This document shows, in pieces, positions 35,377 through 46,700 of a DNA stretch of 64,000 nucleotides (positions within the stretch are counted from its first letter, which is position 1; each line of letters starts with the position of its first letter). Below the pieces are notes generated by a model, which saw only the letters and a list, made by a program, of their open reading frames with translations, searched no databases and was not told the origin of the DNA. The position numbers and the translations under genes are program-made. Source of the stretch: Alentia gelatinosa. Its lineage: Eukaryota; Annelida; Polychaeta; Phyllodocida; Polynoidae. The stretch covers positions 5,488,044 to 5,552,043 of the forward strand of contig OX465592.1 in assembly GCA_950022655.1 (NCBI GenBank), in the 5' to 3' direction.

Positions 35377-35481
35377 TCACGGTGTGGGGTCTTGGTGTGT
35401 GACCGGAAGCTCTAAGCCGACTGCGTGCGCACTCTGTTGGATGCTCCTCTCACCGGCTCCTTTATACTGCTCGATCATTTC
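35377..35481 (-). CDS. FMC1: FMC1 exon 4
   Basis: 34 codons plus TGA; acceptor GTGTTTCAG|GAAATG. It encodes the conserved GERS...VGLELP tail. The acceptor region is triplicated just upstream. Confidence 0.93.
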   Translation of the reverse strand, partial: EMIEQYKGAGERSIQQSAHAVGLELPVTHQDPTP

Positions 35482-37537
35482 CTGAAACACGACCAGAAAT
35501 TACTACGCGATCATTTCCTGAAACACGAACAGAATTAACTGCGCATTTGTTTCCTGAAACGTGACCAGAAAATAGTTAAGACGGCAATTACAGTCTTGAT
35601 TTTTACAATCACAAAAGCTTCATTACAAAGATTAACTATGTCATTTACTATTGCTCGCCAGGAAAACCAGACACATTTTGGGCGGTAACTGTAGAATTGA
35701 ACGCTTGACAAGTTAATTTACATGGAATGAAATAACGTTACATTGTCGCCAAATGAAACTTTATATTAAGAAACAGTGGCACACCCATCCTCGGATTTAA
35801 CTCTTCTTGGAATTTATTAATAGTGATACAGATTTTTTAGTAATACCCTGTCTCCCTCATTATCCGATCTAGTCATACATTTCATTCAGATTTTAAGTTT
35901 TGTTAGAGAAGCCTTAAAAATTAATCGGAGCTACGAAACGACAGCTGGCGCCCACTTTGGTGAACACCTACAACTGTAGCAGAGACTCTGGAGGGAGATT
36001 GTAATCTACTGACCTGGTGTTTGCGGACACTCTCCAACAGACACTTGTAGGTGTCGCCGAGATGCTCGGCCTGGTTGTAGCCGCGACACACTTTCTCCGC
36101 CGTCACCTTCAGGAGTGTCAGTCAGGGTCATGAAAATAAAAGAAATATGTTCCATGAGCAATTAACTAATGTATTTACTATGAATACCGAAAAGACAGAG
36201 ATAATCTTGTCAGTTACAGATGGGGTAGGATATATACGAATATGAGAGAAATTCGACAGGGATCATTCTAAAAACTATTACTATCGTTGGCAGATCTAAT
36301 TGACATATCTTAATATGCTGCCTTTTGCTATAAATCAGCTTTTATTTAGGTTCTACAGTGATTGAGATAAGCATGGGTATATAGATTTAGATGTCTTTGA
36401 ACCCGCATTGTTATCATCAGTATATGTACTCCTATGTACCTCGTTCTCCAGCAATCAATGGGTTAAGAAATGAAGCAATTTTAGCTATTACAGTTAAGCT
36501 AAATGGAGTATATCGACAGCAGTCGCGGGGCAAAGTTCTCATCGGGGCTAATTTCTCTGTAGACATGGATCTCTTTATCTTCAAAGGTAAACTAACGGAA
36601 TACGAACCTGATTACCACGGAACTGGTCCATTATGTACGCATACTGAGCGGTTTTCTGTACCGGCACCTGGGAAACATGAAATACGAGTATTGCTCTGAC
36701 ATGTAAATAGTTCAACAAAGAAACAGTTTAATTCTTTATTTTATAAAACATAGTTTATGGAGCGTATTGTATAAGGTCTAGTTCAACTTCAAGAGGTGGT
36801 GCACTCATTTCAAAATCATATGTTAGAGTGTTATTATTGAACTTGAAGTAATTATTCTCGAGAATGTGTGTTTTAATTTTCAATGTGAATTGTACGATAC
36901 GGTATGCCTTTAACTGAATTCACCTTAAAATAACAATAAAAACCATGGTCCCTTCATCCCACACTGACGACAGAGGACCGGTACGATAAGTAGTCCAATT
37001 TGTCGGACCCTCGCAGTACCGTTTTAGCTGAAATTTGACAGTTTGGGTTATGACCATACTGGGACGTCTAGGTTGTGACCAGAAAAATACTGCTACTGGC
37101 AGTGCCAGTGTAAAAAAAACAACAAATAATCTACTGCTAGTGCCAGTACTGGAAAACTACTTCTAAAAATTAAAATAAATACAGCTATAAACTTAAAGTG
37201 AGAGTCAGCTGTTTTGGAAGGTATGCTAAAACAAATGGGTATACTTTTATTGGGTCTAAATTTGTTTAATACATGTTAAAGTCTGGATAGTTAAAATTAA
37301 CGACCCCCTAGCACTGCTAACCATGCCAATGTCAATGTGACCTCACCTACACGACCATTGACATGTTTACATTTCTAGAGGAATACTGGTTCCATGAGCT
37401 AGATATTGTAATATACACTTATTATAGACGCCAATAAATACGTCCATACCAATAATTGTTCTCACCTTTTCATTTGAAAGACGTAATTCACGAATTAGTG
37501 AACGCAACAGCCGAAGATTTCGACTGGGCGCCGCCAT
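35377..37537 (-). CDS. FMC1: FMC1 homologue (ATP synthase assembly factor, LYR-like), 4 exons, complete
   Basis: Minus-strand exons in order: 37537-37466, 36667-36608, 36106-36014, 35481-35377. All introns are phase 0 with GT-AG ends. The product is 109 aa, near the roughly 110 aa of animal FMC1. In yeast Fmc1 is needed for assembly of mitochondrial F1 ATPase (with Atp12); animal homologues are small LYR-like mitochondrial proteins. Matching features are an N-terminal MAAPSRNLRLLRSLIRELR, a central QYAYIMDQFRGNQVTAEK, then TYKCLLESVRKHQ, and a C-terminal GAGERSIQQSAHAVGLELP, which corresponds to the family's GERSVEESA..VGL.LP signature. No single exon exceeds 105 bp, so the gene is invisible as a long ORF. 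It is divergently paired with IGBP1, start codons 126 bp apart. Its stop, splice sites and polyA signal are intact. Confidence 0.93.
35477..35575 (-). repeat. 36-bp triplication of the FMC1 exon 4 acceptor
   Basis: The acceptor GTTTCAG|GAAA occurs three times, with AG-adjacent CTG (plus strand) at 35482, 35518 and 35554, 36 bp apart. The nearest exon copies begin GAAATGATCG and GAAACAAATGCG. Use of either upstream acceptor stays in frame but meets TAG within five codons of the second copy. Confidence 0.9.
36014..36106 (-). CDS. FMC1: FMC1 exon 3
   Basis: 31 codons, VTAEKVCRGYNQAEHLGDTY then KCLLESVRKHQ. The acceptor CTCCTGAAG|GTGACG has a weak pyrimidine tract; donor CACCAG|GTCAGT. Confidence 0.92.
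36608..36667 (-). CDS. FMC1: FMC1 exon 2
   Basis: 20 codons between acceptor TTTCCCAG|GTGCC and donor AATCAG|GTTCGT. It encodes the AQYAYIMDQFR motif. The overlapping plus-strand 102-codon ORF is the antisense shadow of this exon. Confidence 0.88.
37466..37537 (-). CDS. FMC1: FMC1 exon 1
   Basis: 24 codons, ATGGCGGCG start, donor GAAAAG|GTGAGA. It holds the LYR-like amphipathic segment. Confidence 0.9.
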
Positions 37538-37663
37538 GATGGATCTCGTCTGTGACGAGATTCAGGTAATCTCCACCGCAATCGTTGTGGTATTATTCCT
37601 TACCACTAAACGTGCTGTGGTGGAGAGCATGTTCACGGAAGTCTCGCGAGATAAGTTGCAAAG
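37538..37663. promoter_or_regulatory. FMC1/IGBP1 bidirectional promoter with TCTCGCGAGA
   Basis: Only 126 bp separate the two divergent start codons. A perfect TCTCGCGAGA palindrome lies at 37642-37651; in vertebrates this motif (bound by BANP) marks CpG promoters, often bidirectional. The IGBP1 start itself lies in AAGATGGCGG, a match to the YY1 motif AANATGGCGG; the FMC1 start, ATCATGGCGGC, is similar. No TATA box is seen. Confidence 0.8.
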
Positions 37664-37777
37664 ATGGCGGAGAGCGAGGCCCAAAATAAGAAACTCTCCG
37701 AAGTATTTGATGAAGTGTGGAAGTTATACGAATTTCTGGAGCGATGTGATGAGCCGACTGTGTCAGACAAAGTGCAG
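37664..37777 (+). CDS. IGBP1: IGBP1 exon 1
   Basis: 38 codons ending GTGCAG|GTATAG, phase 0; MAESEAQNKKLSEVFDEVWK opens the alpha-helical TAP42 domain. Confidence 0.92.
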
Positions 37778-40700
37778 GTATAGTTTTATTAGTTTCCCGT
37801 CGACTGTGATGAAGGTCACGGGTTTGAATCAGCGCTGTGGCATGTCGGTCTCCACCCCCTGTCACTCAGTTCCTCAACTTGGCTCAACTCTCTTCTTCAA
37901 TTCTCATGTTCCTGTCAATTCTATCTTGAGTTTCATGTAAACAAATAATCGTTATCAGACGACGGAGACTAAAGAAGAAACAGTTGATTTATTGGTTTGA
38001 CCAATCACAGGTGTATAATGATGCCTGTGTGAGACCATGACATGAAATTGACACAAGGAATTCAGTTCTCCCAGCACTGGCAGTAGGCGGCTAGGCTTAG
38101 TCCGAGGGGCAGGGGGGTACGGTAGCTGTCACCCCCCCCCCCCCCTCAAACATCTAAGGGTCAATATTTGTTTTACTTGTATTTTCAGGTTATGAAAGGA
38201 AATAAATCTATCCGATGCGAAATTTAGAACTTTAAATTGTTCATGAATTGTGATTTTAAGGAGACATTGTTAATTGCTAGATTAGGTGCAGTTCATTTCA
38301 GGATAAATAAGAGTACCGGTAACAGATATTTTGTGTGCTGATGATATAACCCAACATGATGGAAACTCTCCACCCCTCAACCCAGTCATACCAAGGGCTG
38401 TGCCCTTTGATCAACTTACTGGACGATCCCCCCCCCCCCCCCCCAAAAAAAAAAAAATCCCTCAAGTCTACAGCGTGGTTTCAAACATATTCATTATTTT
38501 CTTGGGCCAAGGCAAGCAAAGCAAGTGTTGGAAGTATTAAGGCCTAAAGAAGTGAAGTGATCGTGAAGTCTGTTGCGAAAGGATTGTTTTTACTGGACAA
38601 CAGAACCTTTATAACAGGAAAATAAACGTGAACGGCAGCTGCCTTAAATGTGAGGAAGTTCAAACAGTGGATACTTCCAGGTGATCGTGTTTTAATCCTT
38701 TCTTCTATTGATGTATCCACTTCGTGTATTTTCAGAATGATGTGGCTAAGGCACTTGCGTTAGGAGAGGACGCAGTCCACATGATTAACATGCTGAACTT
38801 ATTCACAGATAACGAAGACGTCAAAGAAGTTGCTGCAAATGAATTAAAGTAATATTGAATTTTATGATAAATGTTGTTTTTACGTTTATAGTTTTCAAGG
38901 AAACTCTAGATACACTGGTCTCAAAATACATCGCTTAAGCGAAAACTATGGGTATTTTTTGTTGTTTAAACGCATTAAATAACTTAAGTATTTTTAACAA
39001 GACTGTTCAGACTTATGTCAAAACCTCAGGTGTTTTTTTTTTCAGTTTAATACAAAAACAACCTTCCATGTATTTTCAAAGAGAAATAACAGTCACAAAC
39101 TGGCATACCACTAAATGTAAAGATTATTTAAAATAAAAGAAAAAAATCCTTATCATTATAAATTGCTATCGTAATCTTTCCTTTGCTTATTTCATTATAT
39201 ATCTGTGAGTTTGAATCTGTATCACTGGTAGATTTATTTGTTTTTCGTTGAACAGATATCTTCTCATGCCCGCCTTACTCGCCTACTTCACATCAAAAAG
39301 CACGAAAGGTGACCGCTTTGAAACAGTGAAAAAAGCACAAGTAAGTTGTAACTATGATTCTATTCTAAATAGTATAAAATGAAAAAACGAAGAAATTTAA
39401 ATTTTAAATAGCCAAAAAGGAAAAAAATAATCTCCATGTCTTTAAAGATCTCCCTAGGGCTATGTAGGAAGTAGTCCCTATGGCGAGTTAGAATAGGTGA
39501 ATACACGAGCTCTTACCTTGATAAAAGTATGAAGGAGAATTAATTTTCTAAGGAGCTTATGGATACTAATGAGTGCCTAGAGTAACAGGGACCCACCTTC
39601 CTACCCCATACAGCCACACTCGACAGGAAAATATAATATTCTTTTTTTAGAAAAGGCAAAGTCCTTTTTTCAGAGATCTAATCTTTGCTATAAATATTAT
39701 TATTTTCGATATTCGTGATCTCTCAACTGATTTTTCTGCTGTATCATCTCCCTGTTACCAGATATTCGAAGTGGATTAAGTTTCTTATTCATCATACACT
39801 AAGAAACTAGAAATTTATATCTGTGTTTTTGTCCAGTTCAACATAGCTCATACGTCAGTTATAGCTTAGAATTACCTTTTGAAAAAAGTGATTTTCTATC
39901 CTCATTTTGTTTTCCTTGAAACTTTGCAGCAAAAATAATTGTGACTGTTGCGAAAAACAACTATTTATTTTTATTTATCATGATTAAAAAATTACCATCA
40001 TTATAGAATTGACGTATATAACGTTTCCTATTCACAGGTTTACCATGTCGACTTTCTTCGGCTGATGAAACTTTATGCTGTGAAAGATATTGAAGTCCCA
40101 AATCTAAGTAAACCCAAAGAAGAAGACAAAGCTGAAGAGAAAGCGACCGGCCCCCCTGCCAGGTACGTCAAACACCCAGGACAGATTTTAACGAATGTCT
40201 AAATAGGTTTGCTGTTTTTGATAAATAAAAATTGTCTTTTTCGTTGTTTTCTGGTCGAAGTCTTACCACGTTTCCCCCACTACCCTGAGCTGTATGCTTC
40301 AGGGATGCGATTTATCTGACAAATGACGGAATTTCGACATCACAGACTGGGCATGCTGGCTGGATATGGTGTTTTTGTAGGTTTTCGGTTAACATGGTTC
40401 TAGTGTATGATGGTGTATACTGAGTAATATTAACAGACTTGTCATGCAGGTGTGGTGTTTTTGTAGGTTTTCATCCAAAATGGTTGTAGTTTATCGCAGT
40501 ATAAACTAGATGCTTTTTACAGACAGGTCATGCCAAATGTTGTGTTATATAGGTTTTCCTTAATAATATTGCAGTGTCATATGGTGTGTACTGGGTAATA
40601 TTTACACACTGGGCATGCAGGATATGTTTTTTTTTAATAGATTTTTGGTCACTGTGGTTGTAGGGTATGTATACTGGATGGTATTTGCAAACTGGACATG

Positions 40701-43700
40701 CTGAATGTGGTGTTTTTGTGGGTTTTCGGTGAATGTGGTTGTAGTATATAATGGTGTATACTGGGTAATATTCACAGAATGGATATGCAGGATCTGGTGT
40801 TTTTGTAGGTTTTCGGTTAATGCGGTTGTAGTGTATGAGAGTGTATACTGATTATCAATTACAGACCCGGCATGCCGGATGTGGTGTTTTTGTAGGTTTT
40901 CAGGTAGCATGGTTGTAGTGTTTGATGGTGAATACTGGTTATTATTTACAGACCTGGCATGCCAGATCTGGCATTGATGGAGAGACAGCGGAAGGCGAAG
41001 GTGGCTCGGTACAGAGAGCAGAAGGAGAGAGACGCACGGCTTGTTGAGCTCGCCAAGGTCGTCGCAGCAGAACATGTTGACGATGATGTCAGGGTAACTT
41101 CCATTTATCATCCACCAGACCTTACTCAGGGCTACATCTGATGAATTACTGACATAAGATCTCTTTGGGGTCTTCTTTCATAGTGATCAAAATTGCATAA
41201 TATCAACAAGACAGCCTCACCAAGCCATACCCTGGCCCAACCTAGTTGACACTGACTGGCATCTTGCCTGTACCAAGCAGGGTCCCAGTCCTCGAAAAGC
41301 TTCTGAAAGGTTTCAACCTTTTTCTTTTTCATTTTTCACAGTGAGTGAGTTTCTTTTACTGATACATATACCCACAGGTCTTAGCATGTTTTACTACCAG
41401 TCCCCACACTGTCCAGTCTCCTTAACTGATCTATCTACACACATCTCACAGCTCTGAGCATGTTCTACTACCAGTCCCCACACTGTCCAGTCTCCTTAAC
41501 TGATCTATCTACACACATCTCACAGCTCTGAGCATGTTTTACTACCAGTCCCCACACTGTCCAGTCTCCTTAACTGATCTATAGACACTCATCTCACAGC
41601 TCTGAGCATGTTTTACTACCAGTCCCCACTCTGTCCAGTCTCCTTAACTGATCTATATACACTCATCTCACAGCTCTGAGCATGTTTTACTACCAGTCCC
41701 CACACTGTCCAGTCTCCTTAACTGATCTATAGACACACATCTCACAGCTCTGAGCATGTTTTACTACCAGTCCCCACACTGTCCAGTCCCCTTAACTGAT
41801 CTATAGACACTCATCTCACAGCTCTGAGCATGTTTTACTACCAGTCCCCACACTGTCCAGTCTCCTTAACTGATCTATATACACACATCTCACAGCTCTG
41901 AGCATGTTTTACTACCAGTCCCCACACTGTCCAGTCTCCTTAACTGATCTATATACACTCATCTCACAGCTCTGAGCATGTTTTACTACCAGTCCCCACA
42001 CTGTCCAGTCTCCTTAACTGATCTATATACACTCATCTCACAGCTCTGAGCATGTTTTACTACCAGTCCCCACACTGTCCAGTCTCCTTTACTGATCTAT
42101 ATACACTCATCTCACAGCTCTGAGCATGTTTTACTACCAGTCCCCACACTGTCCAGTCTCCTTAACTGATCTATAGACACACATCTCACAGCTCTGAGCA
42201 TGTTTTACTACCAGTCCCCACACTGTCCAGTCTCCTTTACTGATCTATATACACTCATCTCACAGCTCTGAGCATGTTTTACTACCAGTCCCCACACTGT
42301 CCAGTCTCCTTAACTGATCTATAGACACACATCTCACAGCTCTGAGCATGTTTTACTACCAGTCCCACACCGTCCTGTTATTTCCCCATCTAGATTTCAT
42401 TCGTGAAACTTTTTCTAAACAGTGGCTTGCATCCCTACTTGTTATTTGGTATAACCTCAGGTCCAAGATGTTCAATATTATGTCAATACTTTGAGGAGCG
42501 TACCAAAAAACAACGTCTAGTTTCATGCTGCATTGTCAATATCCTGCAGTTCCTCAAGTAATCAAAAGACACCATAATAACACAAGGTTTTATATTAATG
42601 TCAGTGACTGAGTCATTACAAAAGGCTACAATACCAATTAGCATGTCTTACCATTTCTTTCAGAGGGACTATTACATGACTTTACTAAATTCCTTCATCA
42701 GTAAAACGCAAGATGAGTTGGACAGCATAGAAAGTAAGTGTCATTTTGCCTCATGTCTAAATGTTCTCTAACATAGGGTTAGCAGATTACAAAATTAGTG
42801 TTATCCGGGATTCTGATAGATAAAACGTAACACATGTAGTACAAAAACCAAATTAAAATTATTCCTAATTTTGCGTTTCTCTATTAATCATATATGAATA
42901 AAGAAAAGAATCAGATTTTAAATATGATATAAAAATATCCAGTAATAATATTCTACATGGAATGAAATAAGAATTTTTTCACTTGTATGAAAATTCACTA
43001 ATCACAAGTAGGAAAAGAACTGCAGCACAGTTATGGTTAAGATTTACATTAGGTTGTTATTCTCTTCTTCAGTGGAGATACCCATGTTGGAACATATGGC
43101 CAAAATGAAGTTGAAAGGAACACAAAACGGAACGACAGATTCTGCAAAACCAGCAGGAAAGTCAAAAAAGGTGGGTACTAAAGGAACATGTGACTGAGGG
43201 GAATGGTGAGTCGCTCAGTTAGTATAACACAAAGAAGGGGGGTCAGTAAAGGAGAAAGTGGCTGAAGGGTGCGGTGAGACACCCAGTCAGAACGTCAAAG
43301 AAGGCGGGTCAGTAAAGGAGAATGTGTCTGAAGGGTGCGGTGAGACACTCAGTCAGAACGTCAAAGAAGGCGGGTCATTAAGGACAGAGATGGCAGTTTT
43401 CCATTTTTCCGTGGAAATCCACTTTTTCGTATTCAGTATATTTAATTGCTTTCCTTGCATCAAACAAGGATAATATTGATGTAGCCTCATTAACTCAAAA
43501 AAAGAAGACAACAGTGCTTTGGACCTCCCCACAAACCCTCAGCCTCATGCCATGGCTGACAAGGACATATTATCCATATTTTTCTGGTCTCTCTCAGTCA
43601 GAATAATCCACATGAAAAATATTTCCACTTTTTTTTGCTGATCCCAACTGATATCCCTGGTAAAGAGGAATGTGGCTGAAGGGTGCGGTGAGACACTCAG

Positions 43701-46700
43701 TCAGAATGTCAAAGAAGGGAAGTCGGTAAAGGAGAATGTGGCTGAAGGGTGCGGTGAGACACTCAGTCAGAACGTCAAAGAAAGGAAGTCGGTAAAGGAG
43801 AATGTGTCTGAAGGGTGCGGTGAGACACTCTGTCAGAACGTCAAAGAAGGTGTCAGTGAAGGAGAATGTGGCTGAAGGGTGCGGTGAGACACTCAGTCAG
43901 AACGTCAAAGAAGGGAAGTCGGTAAAGGAGAATGTGGCTGAAGGGTGCGGTGAGACACTCAGTCAGAACGTCAAAGAAGGGAAGTCGGTAAAGGAGAACT
44001 TTGCTCAGGGTGTGGTGACATTTGGTCTTGGTCCATTGTGAGGGTGCTCGCTAGAACCCTTGAGATACTCTAGTAATGCTAGTATAGAGGTTTTTTTGTA
44101 TTATGATATCTTATGTCTTTATTTTGTAGAATGTATCGATATCATTTATGATAGTGTTCTACTAGATGACGTTTACATGTCGATGATTGAGTTATGAAAG
44201 TGTCTAAGCCAATGACATGTAAACGTCATCTTGTAGAATATTATCATAGATTATATCGATACAATCTGCAGTCGGCAACCACCAATACCAGATCGGTGCA
44301 ATGAGGCCACCCCCGACTGACATGGTCAGCGACCACAGAATCAAAGGGGATTGAAATCGTTGGTCATGATAATTTAGTTGGGAGGACAGCTCTGTCGGTA
44401 TGGGCCTGCCAAAATACAAGGCATACACTGCAACAGCGACCGACTTTTAGAACAGTGGAAAATGGCTTTATGTATTTCTTTTGGAATTGTTACTACAATT
44501 CTCTGCTTTGAAGTAAAGAATGTGGGACTCATCTATTCATGTATATTTGTTCAATTTTCATCTTCTCTCAGCGTATGGTACTCTTAGTTACATAATGAAT
44601 TCAGTTTCACCATGGTATGCCTTTGCTACTGTCACAAAATGCACACAATATTGTTACGTTTGTAATCCATTTCTTCTGTTTGCGCCGTTCATCCTGACGA
44701 AGGACAAGCTGCAGGTGGCAGTGTTCGGGGCCCGTTACCCGAGTCTGCCGATATACAGCCACAAAATAAACACACACAATACAGTTACATTTATATTATA
44801 TTTCATCTTTGTAACAGAAGTTTGCGCCGTTCATCCTGACGAAGGACAAGCTGCAGGCGGCGGTGTTCGGGGCCGGTTACCTGAGTCTGCCGATATACAG
44901 CCACAAAATAAACACACACAATACAGTTACATTTATATTATATTTCATCTTTGTAACCGAAGTTTGCGCCGTTCATCCTGACGAAGGACAAGCTGCAGGC
45001 GGCGGTATTCGGGGCTGGTTACCCGAGTCTGCCGATATACAGCCACAAAATAAACACACACAATACAGTTACATTTATATTATATTTCATCTTTGTAACA
45101 GAAGTTTGCGCCGTTCATCCTGACGAAGGACAAGCTGCAGGCGGCGGTGTTCGGGGCCGGTTACCCGAGTCTGCCCACATACAGCGTGGAGGAGTGGTTC
45201 GACATGAACGTGGCCGCCGGCCGCATGCCTGACCAGGGGTGAGTCTGCACACATCACTACTCTCTAAATAGATGAGTGACTATATACCCTTTATCCTACC
45301 CCTATTAAAAAACGCCATAGGCTTAACATTGGCTGACTGTATTCGGGCGAGTGTGCAGTAAAGTGTTATTTATTGCACGAGAGTAACAAATGAATTATTG
45401 CTAACGGGGTAGAATGGATACTAAACTGAACTATCGTTCAGTTTCTATTAAGTATTCACTTTACTGAGGTTGGGACATGCTCAGATATTTTGCATAGTTT
45501 AGGGAGAGGTTATGTAGACTTTTAGCATGTTGCACACACTAACCCTTACCTATCTGTTAGCCAACTCCATGGCATTGGTAAAAGTGCAGATCATCAGTAT
45601 GTCTTAGAGCAGCTGACCATGGCAAGTGCCTCATTGACCTACATATTTTTACCTTACATAGGCAAAGGCCAATCCTTCTCATACTATGTCAATGTGATGT
45701 TGGAAGTAAAAGAACTCTCACCTCGGTAACTGTGTAGGGATGAGATTTCTACCTGAATTCATCACATAGATTCGATGACCACCCTTGTGGTGTAAAATAA
45801 CCTTGAGAAAATCTGGTGAGAACCTACAATAGTTAACTGGATGTTAAATCAAACCAATCAACCAATTACATAGGTAACTATAGGACTGGCCTGTTGGCTG
45901 GGCATCAAGTGGCTTTCAGCAAATGACTGACCGACTGGATAAAACTCAAACCTTTTGAGAATTGTTTACTTTTCAAATTCAATCCATACACAATCATCAC
46001 AAAGAAATGACACGGACACCTGAGTGTATTTATAGCGATACTCTGTTTACATCGTCAGATCTCTAAACTCTGACACGGACACCTGAGTGTATTTATAGCG
46101 ATACTCTGTTTACATCGTCAGATCTCTAAACTCTGACAGGGACGCCTGAGTGTATTTATAGCGACACTCTGTTTACATCGTCAGATCTCTAAACTCTGAC
46201 ACGGACACCTTAGTGTATTTATAGCGACACTCTGTTTACATCGTCAGATCTCTAAACTCTGACAGGGACGCCTGAGTATATTTATAGCGACACTCTGTTT
46301 ACATCGTCAGATCTCTGAGCTCTGACACGGACACCTTAGTCTATTTATAGCGACACTCTGTTTACATCGTCAGATCTCTGAACTCTGACACGGACACCTA
46401 AGTGTATTTATAGCGACACTCTGCTTACATCGTCAGATCTCTGAACTCTGACAGGGACACCTGAGTGTATTTATAGCGACACTCTGCTTACATCGTCAGA
46501 TCTCTGAACTCTGACACGGACACCTGAGTATATTTATAACGACACTCTGTTTACATCGTCAGATCTCTGAGCTCTGACACGGACACCTTAGTGTATTTAT
46601 AGCGACACTCTGTTTACATCGTCAGATCTCTGAACTCTGACACGGACACCTAAGTGTATTTATAGCGACACTCTGCTTACATCGTCAGATCTCTGAACTC

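Noticed and set aside
36391..36699. A 102-codon plus-strand frame.
   Set aside because: It is antisense to FMC1 exon 2; only the minus strand gives a family match with splice sites.
37536..37940. A 134-codon plus-strand frame starting at ATGATGG.
   Set aside because: It starts on the reverse of the FMC1 start codon and overlaps IGBP1 exon 1 in the wrong frame.
41375..42372. Regular 74-bp units considered as a CRISPR-like array.
   Set aside because: The whole unit repeats with no unique spacers, inside an animal intron.
43258..44041. Repeated peptide frame (GCGETLSQNVKEG) as a possible repeat protein.
   Set aside because: The 66-bp unit happens to be a multiple of three; it lies in an intron and derives from a splice donor region.
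44520..45123. Plus-strand frames encoding APFILTKDKLQ and HPDEGQAAGGG considered as alternative IGBP1 products.
   Set aside because: They come from partial exon copies without donors, and 142 bp is not a multiple of three, so the frame is lost in each next copy.
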